NCBI GenBank assembly: GCA_046597185.1
Contig: JBKJLF010000709.1
Coordinates: 1 to 8,752, forward strand
From: CAMBDR01 sp046597185
GTDB taxonomy: Bacteria; Pseudomonadota; Gammaproteobacteria; Burkholderiales; Burkholderiaceae_D
Length of the DNA: 8,752 nt
Direction of reading: 5' to 3'
In this document: one piece after another, positions 1-6,034 of the stretch
Position numbering within the stretch: the first letter of the stretch is position 1
Layout: every line of letters starts with the position of its first letter
Translations under genes and position numbers: made by a program
The notes under the pieces: generated by a model
What the model saw: the letters and a program-made list of their open reading frames with translations, nothing else
Database searches by the model: none
Told to the model about the DNA's origin: nothing

Positions 1-104
1 GCCGCACCCTTTGCGTAAATTAGAATTCAACTTTACACCTAAGGTGCCTCAAATTCAAAGTGCCAACACTATTTCCTAAAAATGATGGCTACGTCGCCAA
101 GGGA

Positions 105-287
105 TCAGGAAGTCTGAAGATAGCCGCCGCCCAGCAGCCCGGCAACGCCTCCAGCCAGCAAAAACGGCAGGGCTGCCTCATACGGCATGGATGGCGACAC
201 CTCACCCATGCAAAAGAGCAGGGCTGCAACAACAGCGACCATACCCAATAAGGCACCACCGAGAACGAATAAGCCTCTCATTTCCAT
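105..287 (-). CDS. small two-helix membrane protein, hypothetical
   Basis: This 60-residue reading frame of unknown function would encode a very small inner-membrane protein. Two hydrophobic, glycine- and alanine-rich stretches (about residues 5-26 and 40-56) are separated by a short polar loop containing Glu-Val-Ser-Pro-Ser, which fits a helical hairpin. The frame can be extended to a TTG at 299, but ATG at 287 or ATG at 281 is more natural; none has a strong ribosome-binding site. It lies about 90 bp downstream of the RNase H-like gene in the same direction, with a 15-bp palindrome in the gap. I do not recognise a family. The hydrophobic pattern is the only support, so it could be a chance frame. 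Confidence 0.4.
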   Translation of the reverse strand: MEMRGLFVLGGALLGMVAVVAALLFCMGEVSPSMPYEAALPFLLAGGVAGLLGGGYLQTS

Positions 288-346
288 CTTGGCCGACAAT
301 TACTCAGGATTGATTCATCTGCGCCGCCTGCCTCGAATATTTCCGC

Positions 347-361
347 TGCGCAAGTTGCGCA
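347..361. promoter_or_regulatory. 15-bp perfect palindrome, possible operator
   Basis: The sequence TGCGCAAGTTGCGCA is a perfect inverted repeat of 7-bp arms around a single central base. It sits in the gap between the RNase H-like gene and the small membrane ORF, about 60 bp upstream of the latter's ATG. A one-base centre cannot form a hairpin, so a dimeric repressor site is the likelier reading if it is functional. No promoter elements were recognised around it. Confidence 0.3.
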
Positions 362-375
362 ATTGTGTGGAATAA

Positions 376-828
376 TCATTTAACCTGACCCGAAGGCACC
401 GAATCGTTACCCGTCATCGTGCCGCTCGCCCGATGGGGTGCCGAAAACTGATCAGCCCCTTTACGGCCAGCCGCCACCTTTGAGCGCAGTTCTTCACCTC
501 GCCCCGCCCAAACGTCGAACCGAAATGTGCATTGCCGTTCCTGAAGTTCGAGAATCAGCGTGCGAACAAGGTCGGTGTTCACGCCGTTACCTCGTACCAC
601 CTTCGTAACACCGATCTTGGTAGACGTAACCAGCGTAACTGCACACGGTTCCTTGATCAGCTTCACGCCTGTGATGAGCCCCTTAATGATGCAGCGGCTC
701 GCTGTCGTATCGTGGGCTACAACGTGGAGGTATTTCACCTTGGTGTTGTACTCAAGGAGGACTTCGCCGAAACCCTCGCGCGTTTCTGCGTTGCAACTTC
801 CCACGGCGTAGATACTGATTGCTTTCAT
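376..828 (-). CDS. RNase HI-like protein lacking catalytic residues
   Basis: This 150-residue protein follows the layout of RNase HI (about 155 residues). The first strand and turn, ISIYAVGSC, matches the RNase HI IxIYTDGSC block. The helix around residues 41-56 (TTASRCIIKGLITGVK) matches TTNNRMELMAAIxALx, and PCAVTLVTSTK (61-71) matches xCxVxLxTDSQ. The catalytic acids are replaced at all three places: Asp by Val9, Glu by Ile47 and Asp by Ser69. The C-terminal block WAGRGEELRSKVAAG resembles the GHxGxxxNExxDELA end without a clear Asp. About 25 residues of low-complexity tail follow. ATG828 was chosen because it begins exactly at the first RNase H strand; a longer frame opens only at a TTG (954). 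A binding or regulatory role without nuclease activity is inferred. The fold assignment rests on motif alignment by eye. Confidence 0.75.
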   Translation of the reverse strand: MKAISIYAVGSCNAETREGFGEVLLEYNTKVKYLHVVAHDTTASRCIIKGLITGVKLIKEPCAVTLVTSTKIGVTKVVRGNGVNTDLVRTLILELQERQCTFRFDVWAGRGEELRSKVAAGRKGADQFSAPHRASGTMTGNDSVPSGQVK

Positions 829-907
829 ATTATGATCGGCTAACGATTTGTAAAAAGACGGCAGATGGTACGATTTGTTTCGCTTGCTCAACAAATGGCT
901 TTGAACC

Positions 908-936
908 AATTGGCCAATCAACCCGGCATACGACCA
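908..936 (+). repeat. 29-bp dispersed repeat, copy 1
   Basis: This segment (beginning AATTGGCCA and ending in CCAAG) matches 5851-5879 with four substitutions and no gaps, in the same orientation. It lies in the gap upstream of the RNase H-like gene, about 80 bp before its ATG. No open reading frame is shared convincingly between the copies. It may be the conserved part of a dispersed intergenic element. Confidence 0.45.
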
Positions 937-947
937 AGCCCACCCTT

Positions 948-973
948 GGGCCAACTATTAACGTGCCTGGCCC
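948..973 (-). terminator. weak stem-loop after the membrane-protein gene
   Basis: GGGCCA (948-953) pairs with TGGCCC (968-973) around a 14-base loop, starting about 10 bases past the stop of the minus-strand membrane-protein gene. There is no run of U after the stem, so intrinsic termination is uncertain. Confidence 0.25.
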
Positions 974-983
974 CTTAACACTC

Positions 984-1316
984 TTAATGCACAATCAACT
1001 GTGCAACAACACTACCAACGAGATACGAAATAAGAAACAATGCCATTGCAAGCACCAACCCTGCGCCAACACCAAGCAATTTTCGCCAATCCGCCGTGGC
1101 ACCGCCAAATTGCCAGCCGCGCAGCTGGCCAAATTGCATCGCCGTGGCGATGTTTGCAAGTGCAGTGGCACCTATCAAAACATAACCAACCAAGTGGCGG
1201 CGCGATATGCCCGCACCATCAACTGCCTCCAAAATCAGCCACGGTTCAAGCAAAATCATGCCACAGGTGCTTAAGACCATGGCCAGTGCAAAAAGCAAGA
1301 CGAATTTTTTCTTCAT
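984..1316 (-). CDS. small three-helix membrane protein coupled to the metallopeptidase
   Basis: A 110-residue inner-membrane protein of unknown family. It has three hydrophobic segments, at about residues 5-30 (after an MKKK start, interrupted near a Glu-Pro-Trp), 42-61 and 81-108. Between them lie a short charged loop (SRRH) and a second loop with WQFGGATADWRK. Its ATG overlaps the TGA stop of the upstream metallopeptidase gene by 4 bases (ATGA), so the two are probably translated together in one operon. Small membrane proteins placed directly after toxin or protease genes are often immunity or anchoring partners. That role is inferred here from position only, since no immunity family was recognised. 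The start is fixed by the overlap. Confidence 0.75.
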   Translation of the reverse strand: MKKKFVLLFALAMVLSTCGMILLEPWLILEAVDGAGISRRHLVGYVLIGATALANIATAMQFGQLRGWQFGGATADWRKLLGVGAGLVLAMALFLISYLVGSVVAQLIVH

Positions 1317-1750
1317 GATGCGTACAGGATATCGTTTTTTTCGTTTCTATCCGGGCTTGTCGGTGCAATCTCATGCATGATTTTGTTTTCGTGCCGAATG
1401 ATGAAACTGTGGGGTGAGACCCGATCAAAGGGAAATGGCAGATGTTCGTGATAGAGCGCGTGCGCCAACTCATGACCGATAGCTCGCTCAATCGTCATCA
1501 AACTTTTCGCCCCATTTGATGTCTGGTAACGCAAATTCTTTAGCTGTTGCATGTCGATGATTGTGGTGGCTCCGCTACCCAATTTTACGATGGTTAGTGC
1601 AGGTGTTTTGATCGGCAATTTACCAATGCGCAACGAATACTCGCCACTTGCTACACTTAACTTTGCGACTAATGCGGAAAATGTCGAGGATTTTCGAATC
1701 ATGGTTTCAACAACCTGGCGCAACGGTGGATCAATACGGAAATTATTCAT
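1313..1750 (-). CDS. putative zinc metallopeptidase, M91-like
   Basis: This 145-residue protein carries a zincin motif, HELAH, at residues 93-97 within ERAIGHELAHALYHEH. Downstream, RHENKIMHE (119-127) resembles the conserved Glu-Asn segment that supplies a third ligand region in M91-type effector peptidases and related polymorphic-toxin proteases. The preceding part (about 25-80) looks like an alternating beta and helix lead-in, so the catalytic domain seems complete but has no delivery or secretion domain and no signal peptide. ATG1750 is the only reasonable start, although no Shine-Dalgarno sequence precedes it. The gene overlaps the following membrane-protein gene by 4 bases. A host-targeting or antibacterial toxin with a membrane partner is possible. 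The peptidase call is firm from HExxH and context; the M91 assignment is tentative. Confidence 0.8.
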   Translation of the reverse strand: MNNFRIDPPLRQVVETMIRKSSTFSALVAKLSVASGEYSLRIGKLPIKTPALTIVKLGSGATTIIDMQQLKNLRYQTSNGAKSLMTIERAIGHELAHALYHEHLPFPFDRVSPHSFIIRHENKIMHEIAPTSPDRNEKNDILYAS

Positions 1751-2046
1751 TTTGGGATAGGGTGGGTGTTGATAAATTGTTAGGCAGGTGTTTGCACACC
1801 CCGATGCGTAAAAAACAATGCCCCTGTGAAATATTAAAAAAGGACATTGATGGCTATTTCTGGCATGATATGGTGATCGCGCCCAATTTCATAACGCCAA
1901 TGCCATGAATGTTATCGCAGGATAAGCTTTTATGCAATGCCAAAATGCCGTTTCGCATGCATTAATTTCTCATTCGAGCGATGAATTGCTCGCCATCCCA
2001 TATTGCCCCGGTGGTACAAGATTCAGCAGCCGCTGACTGCGCCGGG
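1751..2046. other. 296-bp gap without a gene
   Basis: This AT-rich gap separates the putAbiC stop from the metallopeptidase start. No frame in it is longer than about a dozen codons with a credible start on the minus strand, and the plus-strand frame crossing it is a shadow. It contains small inverted repeats: GGTGT/ACACC around TTGC at 1787-1800, CGAGC/GCTCG at 1975-1992, and TCAGC/GCTGA at 2024-2037. GTTAGGC occurs at both ends (1779-1785 and 2046-2052). No promoter could be defined. Confidence 0.5.
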
Positions 2047-3057
2047 TTAGGCATCACTCGCCGGAAGCTGAACAGGGTTTCTTCCGAAGGCACCACGACT
2101 TTTTAGCACAACTGTCGTGAGCGCCGAGACAGCGGACTCCTTCATGTATTGACGAATGATTTCTTCATCCGCTATTGGGGTCTCTGATCCTGCAAAATAA
2201 TACAAGTTACCACACATCGTCAGCGATAAATGCTCAAGCATCCGGTATCGCACCAGTAAGTTCTTGAATTGGCCTTCGTCAACCATCCCATCGAGGCAGT
2301 TCAGGAAGAGCAATGCCAGTTCGCTTGAGGATAGTTGGGCTCGCAGAATCCCCGCGTATTTCTGCTTCTGCTCGGAAGACAACATTTCGCTTGGGTAGTG
2401 ATCAACTGCCTTTAGCGCTTGATACAGATTCCTAAAGTAGTGACCAAGTATGTAATTGTGCTCACTTTGAATGAATTTGTAGCGCATATGCAGATCGGCC
2501 ATGCTTTTGTGGTTTTTACCAAGTTCCAATAGGATTGCGGCAAAAACGTTTCTGCCCTCGTAGGTTGGATTAACTGGCGAATCCATGGGGGCAAAATTAA
2601 CCCTTTGTCTAAATATGCGCACGTCATCTCCTTCGGGAAATATCTTCGGATCAAACTTGAGGCTTTCTACAATTTTGTGATGCAGATCCAGTGTATTGAA
2701 GAACGTACTCTCAATGGCTTGCGTATTGAGCGCAATTGCGGTCTTCTCATATTCTTCGCGGGCAAGTCTTAGCTCCATTCGCTGAATTACGATGGTAATA
2801 ATGAGCCCAAAAAATGTAAGGAATGTGAAGATAAGGTTGAGGACGCCACCGAAGAAATCGCCAAATGTGCCGAGTGATGCGGCGACTTTTGGGTGAATCC
2901 AAAAATCAATCGCAAAAACTATCAATGCGGTTGCGCCGGCTGTTATAAGCATCCAGAACAATGCCTTCACCAAGTTGGCGTGCTGATCTACCGCTGCCTC
3001 CGAATTCTGGGCATCGACAAAGAGCAGCCGAAATTTCCCGTAAAGTTTCTTAAACAT
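2047..3057 (-). CDS. putative phage abortive infection protein (putAbiC type)
   Basis: A 336-residue membrane protein matching the putative abortive-infection (putAbiC) family in length and layout. Two transmembrane helices lie at about residues 29-52 and 69-92. The second includes the recognisable block FGDFFGGVLNLIFTFLTFFG, followed by a helical stretch IQRMELRLAREEYEK. The soluble C-terminal part carries ESTFFNTLDLHHKIVESL, then HNYILGHYFRNLYQALKAVD (about 195-215) and AGILRAQLSSSELALLFLNC (about 230-250), all typical of this family. Members are thought to act in phage defence by shutting down infected cells; no catalytic residue is known to me. ATG3057 is preceded by a weak GAGAG about 10 bases upstream. 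The gene stands alone, with gaps of more than 200 bp on both sides, consistent with a single-gene defence cassette. Confidence 0.88.
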   Translation of the reverse strand: MFKKLYGKFRLLFVDAQNSEAAVDQHANLVKALFWMLITAGATALIVFAIDFWIHPKVAASLGTFGDFFGGVLNLIFTFLTFFGLIITIVIQRMELRLAREEYEKTAIALNTQAIESTFFNTLDLHHKIVESLKFDPKIFPEGDDVRIFRQRVNFAPMDSPVNPTYEGRNVFAAILLELGKNHKSMADLHMRYKFIQSEHNYILGHYFRNLYQALKAVDHYPSEMLSSEQKQKYAGILRAQLSSSELALLFLNCLDGMVDEGQFKNLLVRYRMLEHLSLTMCGNLYYFAGSETPIADEEIIRQYMKESAVSALTTVVLKSRGAFGRNPVQLPASDA

Positions 3058-3281
3058 TGAAGTCGTTCTCTCGTTCTGGAATTGCGGCTGAACCGTTTGC
3101 GGTACGAACTTGGTGATGTCTAACGCAAAGGTGTCGGGCTCGCCACCACCATAAAATTAAAAAAGTGAGAAATCGTCATTGGCAATCCCCAGACGACCTA
3201 TTAAGACTCACTCGCCGCCATCCTCGCCTGTGCCGGGGTACCCACACTTTTGATTTGCGCAACTCATTTGCCTGTCCCGTG

Positions 3282-3959
3282 CTATGTTGGACCAGCGGGA
3301 AATGCGGATTTCAGTAACGCTGGTGCGTTAGTGAAAAGTGCCATTTCAACCGCATAGTGTTCTACGCTGAGAGCCGCCGCTACCTTTGCAAGCAGGGCAT
3401 TGTATTCGTCATAGAACGACTCCGACGCGATCTTACGCCAATTACCTTTAGCTGCGCAATCAGCCAGCCCCTTGACACCTTGGTTAATTGTCTTGTTTTG
3501 CCCAGTCAACAAAGGGAACAGGACTGGCTCCGCTACTTTGTGTATTATCTGCAAGGCATTTAGCGAAACAGCAACTCTGGCGTCATATATTGCATAGCGG
3601 TCTGGCTCTCGAATGCTAAGCGCCTTCGACCACGAGGCGATACCAACGATTCCATTCGCGATAAGCTCGCGCGGCTGATTCAACGCATAGGCGGAAATTT
3701 TTTCAGCACTATTGCGCCGAACGCCACCCCAAACGGCGATGTAGTAGCGGGTGAGTTCAATCTTTTGGTCACCGCTGCCAGTTTGATATTGGCTGCTCAA
3801 TTGCTTCTTCAGGGTCTCATTTTGCAAAAAAGCATTACCACTACCGACCGCAATACCCTTTGGAAGATAGCGAGGGTTGATCTTTCTCCATTCATACCAG
3901 TCATTCTGCGGCGCAATCGATACTCTCCAGAAATCGATGAGTGCTGTTTCTATTGTCAT
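3282..3959 (-). CDS. uncharacterised protein, possible DNA-glycosylase-like segment
   Basis: A 225-residue soluble protein I cannot assign to a named family. It begins MTIETALIDFWRVSI and is rich in aromatic residues in its first half. The central stretch SWSKALSIREPDRYAIYDARVAVSLN (read in two parts around residue 125) resembles the segment in helix-hairpin-helix DNA glycosylase-like proteins where a conserved Asp follows a Tyr (YDxRVA). That is a weak resemblance only. The frame can be extended to a GTG at 3998, but ATG3959 has an AGTAGG ribosome-binding site about 6 bases upstream and was chosen. It lies between the toxin-antitoxin pair and the abortive-infection gene, so a defence role is plausible by association. 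No signal peptide or membrane segment is evident. Confidence 0.8.
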   Translation of the reverse strand: MTIETALIDFWRVSIAPQNDWYEWRKINPRYLPKGIAVGSGNAFLQNETLKKQLSSQYQTGSGDQKIELTRYYIAVWGGVRRNSAEKISAYALNQPRELIANGIVGIASWSKALSIREPDRYAIYDARVAVSLNALQIIHKVAEPVLFPLLTGQNKTINQGVKGLADCAAKGNWRKIASESFYDEYNALLAKVAAALSVEHYAVEMALFTNAPALLKSAFPAGPT

Positions 3960-4078
3960 TCTGTACCTACTTTCAAAAAAATAGTGGTAATGGCCCACCG
4001 GCGTTTGCGTCCACGTTCAAGCCCAAAAAGTAAGTGGTGCCCCTTAACGCCATTGCCACCGGAAACAAACCTTGGCAT

Positions 4079-4458
4079 TTAATCCCGTCCATACCCACGC
4101 AAGGGCAACAAGCGCAAACGCGTTCGTTCCGGCTCCACGGTAACCAAGGCCCCTTTTCCAATTCAAGCGCCATTTGCGCCAAGGCGGCAATCATCTTTTC
4201 GCCAATCTCAGCAGGGCTGAGTATACCGGCCCGGATTTGTACCACACTGGGTTTTTCACCCTGGGTTGCGGCCAGTATGGCGCTAAAATCGAGATCGTGT
4301 GTCAGCACAACATAATCGTTTGCATGGGCATACGCCATAATTTGCGAATCCGGCGCATCCGGTTTGCCCAAGTCTGACCAGTGCGCCACCTGAAACCCGC
4401 CATCGTTCAGCACCGCCACCCAACGCGGCGACAAATTCATGTCAATCAGCAGCTTCAA
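4079..4458 (-). CDS. DUF5615 PIN-like toxin, frameshifted
   Basis: This is the probable ribonuclease toxin of a DUF433/DUF5615 pair. The PIN-like core shows Asp6 in MKLLIDMNLSP, Asp37 in APDSQIMAYA, and Asp55/Asp57 in VLTHDLDFSAILAAT, as in this family. In the uninterrupted frame the protein leaves the family pattern after LELEKG (residue 103) and runs on with a cysteine-rich tail to 3973 (161 aa). In the -1 frame from that point it continues ALVTVEPERTRLRLLPL, the ending expected for the family, and stops at 4079 (126 aa). One G appears missing at the AAAGGGG tract (4150-4156). This may be a real mutation, a sequencing error or a programmed shift. The TTG start at 4458 overlaps the antitoxin TGA and begins the first core strand. 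Confidence 0.8.
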
Positions 4459-4685
4459 GCCACTGCCACTTCAATTTCCTGCTCTGCCGAGCGCCACGCA
4501 GCATACCGTAGCGCCTGCAAAATATCTTCCCGTTCGAGATAAGGGTAATCTTGCAAAATCTCATCCATCGAAACACCCGCGCCAATCTGACCAACGATCA
4601 TACCAACCGTCACGCGCAAGCCACGGATGCATGCCTTGCCACCCATCACGGCGGCATTTTGAGTAATGCGATCCAGTTTTTCCAT
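4455..4685 (-). CDS. DUF433 antitoxin
   Basis: A 76-residue protein of the DUF433 family, a small DNA-binding-like antitoxin group paired with DUF5615 toxins. The match is clear: MEKLDRITQNAAVMGGKACI at the start, RGLRVTVGMIVGQIGAG in the middle (the recognition-type helix region), and the DEILQDYPYLEREDILQALR block (residues 43-62), followed by an acidic tail. ATG4685 was chosen over an upstream TTG/ATG extension because GGGGAGG sits four bases before it and the family starts here. The gene overlaps the toxin start by one or two bases (TTGA), so expression is coupled and the antitoxin is made first. As in other such modules it probably represses its own promoter, which lies just upstream. 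Confidence 0.88.
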   Translation of the reverse strand: MEKLDRITQNAAVMGGKACIRGLRVTVGMIVGQIGAGVSMDEILQDYPYLEREDILQALRYAAWRSAEQEIEVAVA

Positions 4686-4702
4686 GTCCCTCCCCTTTAA
4701 AG

Positions 4703-4732
4703 ATTGTAAAACGCTGATTGTGATAGTAGCAA
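4703..4732 (-). promoter_or_regulatory. predicted promoter of the toxin-antitoxin pair
   Basis: On the minus strand TTGCTA (4732-4727) and TACAAT (4708-4703) are separated by 18 bp, matching the -35 (4 of 6) and -10 (5 of 6) sigma-70 hexamers. The -10 lies just before the GGGGAGG ribosome-binding site and ATG4685, leaving a leader of roughly 10 bases. The prediction is by eye. Confidence 0.45.
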
Positions 4733-4873
4733 AGTGCGTCAGCCATATCAAGGCGTGGCTTGCAAATTAATCTGTACAACGGTGATGTCAGAACCAACGC
4801 CAAGAAACACGGTTAGCTATAACACCAGCACAGAACCATCGGTATTCGCAAAAGTAAGCGATGATCGTGTATG

Positions 4874-5089
4874 CTATGGCGGCGGCGGGATGGCAGCCAC
4901 GCCTGGTGCTGCTTTAGCCCGCGACAACTCGCGCAATACGCTTTCCGCAATCAAAATATCTTCATGCTCACCGCCTTGCGGGTCTTCGGCGGCTTCGCGT
5001 TGCAGGATTTTTATATATTCCTGCATAGCAATAATTGTATTGGAAATTTGCAGTCGGGTCAGGTAGGCCGTTTTAAATTCAGTACTCAT
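4874..5089 (-). CDS. 71-aa hypothetical protein, partner of the 179-aa protein
   Basis: A 71-residue, mostly helical and acidic protein beginning MSTEFKTAYLTRLQISNTII and ending in a Pro-rich tail (AAIPPPP). The composition, with two charged helical stretches around residues 5-30 and 38-57, would suit a small adaptor or antitoxin-like protein, but I recognise no family. ATG5089 has AAGGGA about 5 bases upstream and was preferred to the longer frame opening at 5143, which would overlap the upstream gene. It begins 13 bases after that gene's stop, so the two are almost certainly one transcript. A toxin/immunity or effector/chaperone relation is conceivable from position only. Confidence 0.65.
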   Translation of the reverse strand: MSTEFKTAYLTRLQISNTIIAMQEYIKILQREAAEDPQGGEHEDILIAESVLRELSRAKAAPGVAAIPPPP

Positions 5090-5102
5090 AAGTATCCCTT
5101 GG

Positions 5103-5642
5103 TTAGTTTTTCTTACCGTAATAGCTTGTGCCAGCGTTGGCAAATTTAAGCATCAGTACCAGTTGCATGAAAGCATTGACCGGCATTTCCCTTGTCACGG
5201 TCAAGGTGCAATGGCCGGGTGGAACGCCATCGTAGACCAGTTGCAATCCTGCGGGCAATGGTTGCCCCGATTCGATTTGCCACCAAAACCTTTCATCTAT
5301 TGGGTTGAAATCGTTTTTCAGCTCTTTGATCGTTGCTTTTTCCAGTCCATCTCCCAGATACGTGGTGCTTTGGGGAATCATTCGTTTGATAAACAAGGAA
5401 ATGCCTTCGCCCGGCCCGACAACAAAATTTCCCCATTCCTCGTGAGGGATTCGCCCACGCCCTTTGGTTTCTTCAAGGCCAATATCCTGCCATCGCAAAA
5501 AATCAACCCCAGGCGCATTTTTACCACCTGATCTGAATGCATCTTCAGAAAGGGGCACATCAGTGGCCCAAAGTAATGTGCCTGGGGTCAAGTTCTTGCT
5601 TTTTGCGTAGTCATTAACTTCGTCAGAAGTGTAATTCGTCAT
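5103..5642 (-). CDS. 179-aa uncharacterised protein
   Basis: A 179-residue soluble protein of unknown function. Its N-terminal half carries TPGTLLWATDVPLSEDAFRS, then EEWGNFVVGPGEGISLF (about 68-84). The C-terminal half has DERFWWQIESGQPLPAGLQL followed by YDGVPPGHCTLTVTREMPV, which looks like a compact, strongly patterned domain. The N-terminal Leu-x-Ala-x-Asp region loosely recalls ADP-ribosyltransferase toxins, but key residues cannot be aligned convincingly, so no function is assigned. ATG5642 has a strong TTAGGAGA ribosome-binding site about 8 bases upstream, and a TATAAT lies further upstream. It is the first gene of a two-gene unit with the 71-aa protein and the first gene of the minus-strand accessory block. 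Confidence 0.8.
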   Translation of the reverse strand: MTNYTSDEVNDYAKSKNLTPGTLLWATDVPLSEDAFRSGGKNAPGVDFLRWQDIGLEETKGRGRIPHEEWGNFVVGPGEGISLFIKRMIPQSTTYLGDGLEKATIKELKNDFNPIDERFWWQIESGQPLPAGLQLVYDGVPPGHCTLTVTREMPVNAFMQLVLMLKFANAGTSYYGKKN

Positions 5643-5681
5643 TCACAATCTCCTAAGAGTTAAATATTAATAATCTTGTGG

Positions 5682-5687
5682 ATTATA
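5682..5687 (-). promoter_or_regulatory. perfect -10 hexamer of the 179-aa gene
   Basis: The minus strand reads TATAAT, 39 bp before ATG5642, in an AT-rich stretch. No good -35 hexamer is found 16-18 bp upstream, so the promoter may be weak or activator-dependent. Confidence 0.4.
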
Positions 5688-5825
5688 ATTCAAATACTGA
5701 GGAATACTACGTAAACCTAGTAAAATTATTTAAAAAGAAACGCACGAACCGCGTGACATAGGCGCACCGCAACGTAATGCGTTTCTACCCATGCCCTGCC
5801 CACAACACAAGCTTTCCCCGCCCAC

Positions 5826-5847
5826 CCCACAATCCCGGTTACAATGC
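5826..5847 (+). repeat. 22-bp dispersed repeat, copy 1
   Basis: A 22-bp sequence identical to 7901-7922, with core ACAATCCCGGTTACAAT. It contains two ACAAT boxes 12 bp apart, the second forming a -10-like TACAAT. Here it lies about 190 bp before the exporter start, immediately left of the 29-bp repeat. Confidence 0.6.
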
Positions 5848-5850
5848 GCA

Positions 5851-5879
5851 AATTGGCCACCCAATCCGGCATACGGCCA
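5851..5879 (+). repeat. 29-bp dispersed repeat, copy 2
   Basis: This matches 908-936 with four substitutions and no gaps, in the same orientation. It is four bases to the right of the 22-bp repeat. Both copies lie outside genes. Confidence 0.45.
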
Positions 5880-5968
5880 AGGTTACCTTCGCCGTATTTC
5901 CGTCCATGGTCACAAAATAGTTCGCTCAGGTGGTTTGGATTTCCTGTCCGTATGCTACTCTCCACAGT

Positions 5969-6012
5969 CGCATTTCCTGCGCATTTCTTGCGCATTTTCT
6001 GCACATTGCCTG
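5969..6012 (+). repeat. four 11-bp tandem units upstream of the exporter
   Basis: Four consecutive 11-bp units read CGCATTTCCTG, CGCATTTCTTG, CGCATTTTCTG and CACATTGCCTG (5969-5979, 5980-5990, 5991-6001, 6002-6012). They end 22 bp before the exporter ATG. The period is close to one helical turn, so the boxes would lie on one face of the DNA. A transcription-factor array or a translational leader element are both possible; alternatively it is simple tandem slippage. Confidence 0.65.
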
Positions 6013-6034
6013 TAAATCGGTTTCCTGCCAATAA

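Larger units (their letters stand above)
5643..6034. other. 392-bp divergent region without a supported gene
   Basis: This lies between the divergent 179-aa gene and the exporter gene. Frames on both strands are open for up to about 100 codons but start only at non-ATG codons or have unlikely compositions, and none shows a domain. The region holds the AT-rich minus-strand promoter area (5643-5730), a 22-bp repeat shared with 7901-7922, a 29-bp repeat shared with 908-936, and a four-unit 11-bp tandem array just before the exporter. It is therefore likely regulatory or a decayed remnant. Confidence 0.55.

Noticed and set aside
829..954. 42-residue N-terminal extension of the RNase H-like gene
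   Set aside because: It requires a TTG start and runs through the intergenic repeat region; the RNase H fold begins precisely at ATG828.
1779..3292. Possible integron attC sites (GTTAGGC at 1779 and 2046, GTTAGAC-type at 3118, GTTGGAC at 3286)
   Set aside because: Core-like heptamers exist, one overlapping the putAbiC stop, but the expected paired inner boxes and long imperfect palindromes could not be built in any gap, other gaps lack them, and no integrase is in the window.
970..4048. 10-bp GCCCCTTAAC shared between two gaps (970-979 and 4039-4048)
   Set aside because: It is too short to exclude chance and the flanks do not match.
5726..6031. 101-codon minus-strand frame upstream of the exporter
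   Set aside because: It opens only at a TTG, crosses the repeats and the tandem array, has an unlikely composition, and shows no domain.
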